Origin: Firmicutes bacterium UBA4845
Lineage (GTDB): Bacteria; Bacillota; Clostridia; Tissierellales; Sedimentibacteraceae
Assembly (NCBI GenBank): GCA_002399975.1
Contig: DHER01000037.1
Coordinates: 1 to 52,685, forward strand
Direction of reading: 5' to 3'
Length of the DNA stretch: 52,685 nt
Part shown: one piece after another, positions 52,331-52,685 of the stretch
How the letters are laid out: each line of letters starts with the position of its first letter
Numbering within the stretch: the first letter of the stretch is position 1
Notes under the pieces: model-generated
Database searches by the model: none
Told to the model about the DNA's origin: nothing
What the model saw: the letters and a program-made list of their open reading frames with translations, nothing else
Position numbers and translations under genes: made by a program

Positions 52331-52359
52331 ATTTTATTAGTAATTCATAAATTTGTCAA
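52331..52359 (-). promoter_or_regulatory. promoter of the arc operon
   Basis: Minus strand: TTGACA (52354-52359), a 17-bp spacer and TAAAAT (52331-52336). The leader to arcA is about 110 bases. The rest of the 450-bp gap to the 5S gene is AT-rich and holds no gene. Confidence 0.75.
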
Positions 52360-52489
52360 GGAATTTTAAATATTTATAAATTAGTCCTATATTTATACAG
52401 TATAATATATGAAATATAAACGTGCAGAAAATTAGAGCAATGTCAGAAAATTAGTTGAATATATTATATTTTACAACGAAAAAAGATTT

Positions 52490-52539
52490 CAAAAAAGACT
52501 AAGATGCATGATTCCTTTAGAATATCGAAACCATGCATC
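52490..52539 (-). terminator. probable rRNA operon terminator
   Basis: Minus strand stem GATGCATG/CATGCATC with an inner TTTC/GGAA pairing, followed by TTAGTCTTTTTTG. It lies about 125 bases past the 5S rRNA 3' end and before the arc promoter. Confidence 0.6.
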
Positions 52540-52663
52540 CATATGTGCATAAATTTTAATTAAATTACCTGTCTGCTTGACAAATGTCAGTTCAGAATCA
52601 ACTGTTTTTAAATTACACACTCATAGATATACTTAATTGTTATGAATAATTTATGTAAATTGT

Positions 52664-52685
52664 ACCCGGCAACGACTTACTTTCC
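52664..52685 (-). rRNA. rrf: 5S rRNA, 3' end only (runs off the window)
   Basis: On the minus strand the last 22 bases read GGAAAGTAAGTCGTTGCCGG and then GT. This matches the 3' strand of 5S rRNA (GAGAGUAGGUCGUUGCC in related organisms). Only the tip is in the window, so the call rests on this short segment and on the downstream terminator. Confidence 0.7.

Overview
The window is AT-rich, densely coded DNA from an anaerobic, probably spore-forming low-GC Firmicute. Pyruvate:ferredoxin oxidoreductase, a Re-type citrate synthase, a B12-dependent ribonucleotide reductase, a giant acyl-CoA dehydratase-type activase, the arginine deiminase pathway and a beta-keto acid cleavage enzyme point to an amino-acid-fermenting Clostridia/Tissierellia-type organism (Sedimentibacter-like is my guess, not shown). 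Strong AGGAGG ribosome binding sites and TTGACA-N17-TATAAT promoters fit this. I see no transposase, integrase, prophage gene, CRISPR array or tRNA, so this looks like chromosomal core plus lineage-specific genes.

Layout. 1-8.4 kb: an Asn-rich repeat protein; an operon of M42 peptidase, AEC permease and SpoU methyltransferase; an S9 peptidase; two small unknown genes, one with a duplicated hydrophobic segment; a GerMN-domain protein with a zinc-ribbon partner. 8.4-14.8 kb: an ECF transporter S component, the large SRP RNA with its own promoter and terminator, an HD protein, an acyltransferase, the dnaX-ybaB-recR-yaaL operon and a 31-residue membrane peptide. 14.8-23.3 kb: a PurM-like protein, glpX-rho-rpmE, a lone BKACE enzyme, murF-ddl and a TraX-like protein. 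23.3-32.6 kb: pyruvate:ferredoxin oxidoreductase, hprK, uvrC and a class II ribonucleotide reductase under two NrdR boxes. 32.8-37.2 kb: Re-citrate synthase, aconitase and NAD-isocitrate dehydrogenase, an operon for 2-oxoglutarate/glutamate synthesis. 37.4-39.6 kb: a repair-flavoured operon with MsrA, a family 4 uracil-DNA glycosylase, a degenerate GIY-YIG protein and a divergent family 1-like uracil-DNA glycosylase. 39.7-44.3 kb: a duplicated-domain unknown, a Fur-box-controlled feoA-feoB-Cys-rich operon, a PII-like protein and a UPF0173 hydrolase. 44.6-52.7 kb: the 1442-residue activase, arcA-arcB-arcC, and the 3' tip of a 5S rRNA running off the window.

How it works together. Pyruvate:ferredoxin oxidoreductase yields acetyl-CoA, which the Re-citrate synthase operon can turn into 2-oxoglutarate. 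The arc operon yields ATP from arginine. GlpX supports gluconeogenesis and HprK would control carbon catabolite signalling. Iron import (Feo) and deoxynucleotide supply (RNR) each carry a recognisable operator (Fur, NrdR). The least explained parts are the small or repetitive proteins, the paired-glycosylase operon, the lone BKACE and several long inverted repeats in leaders or between convergent genes.
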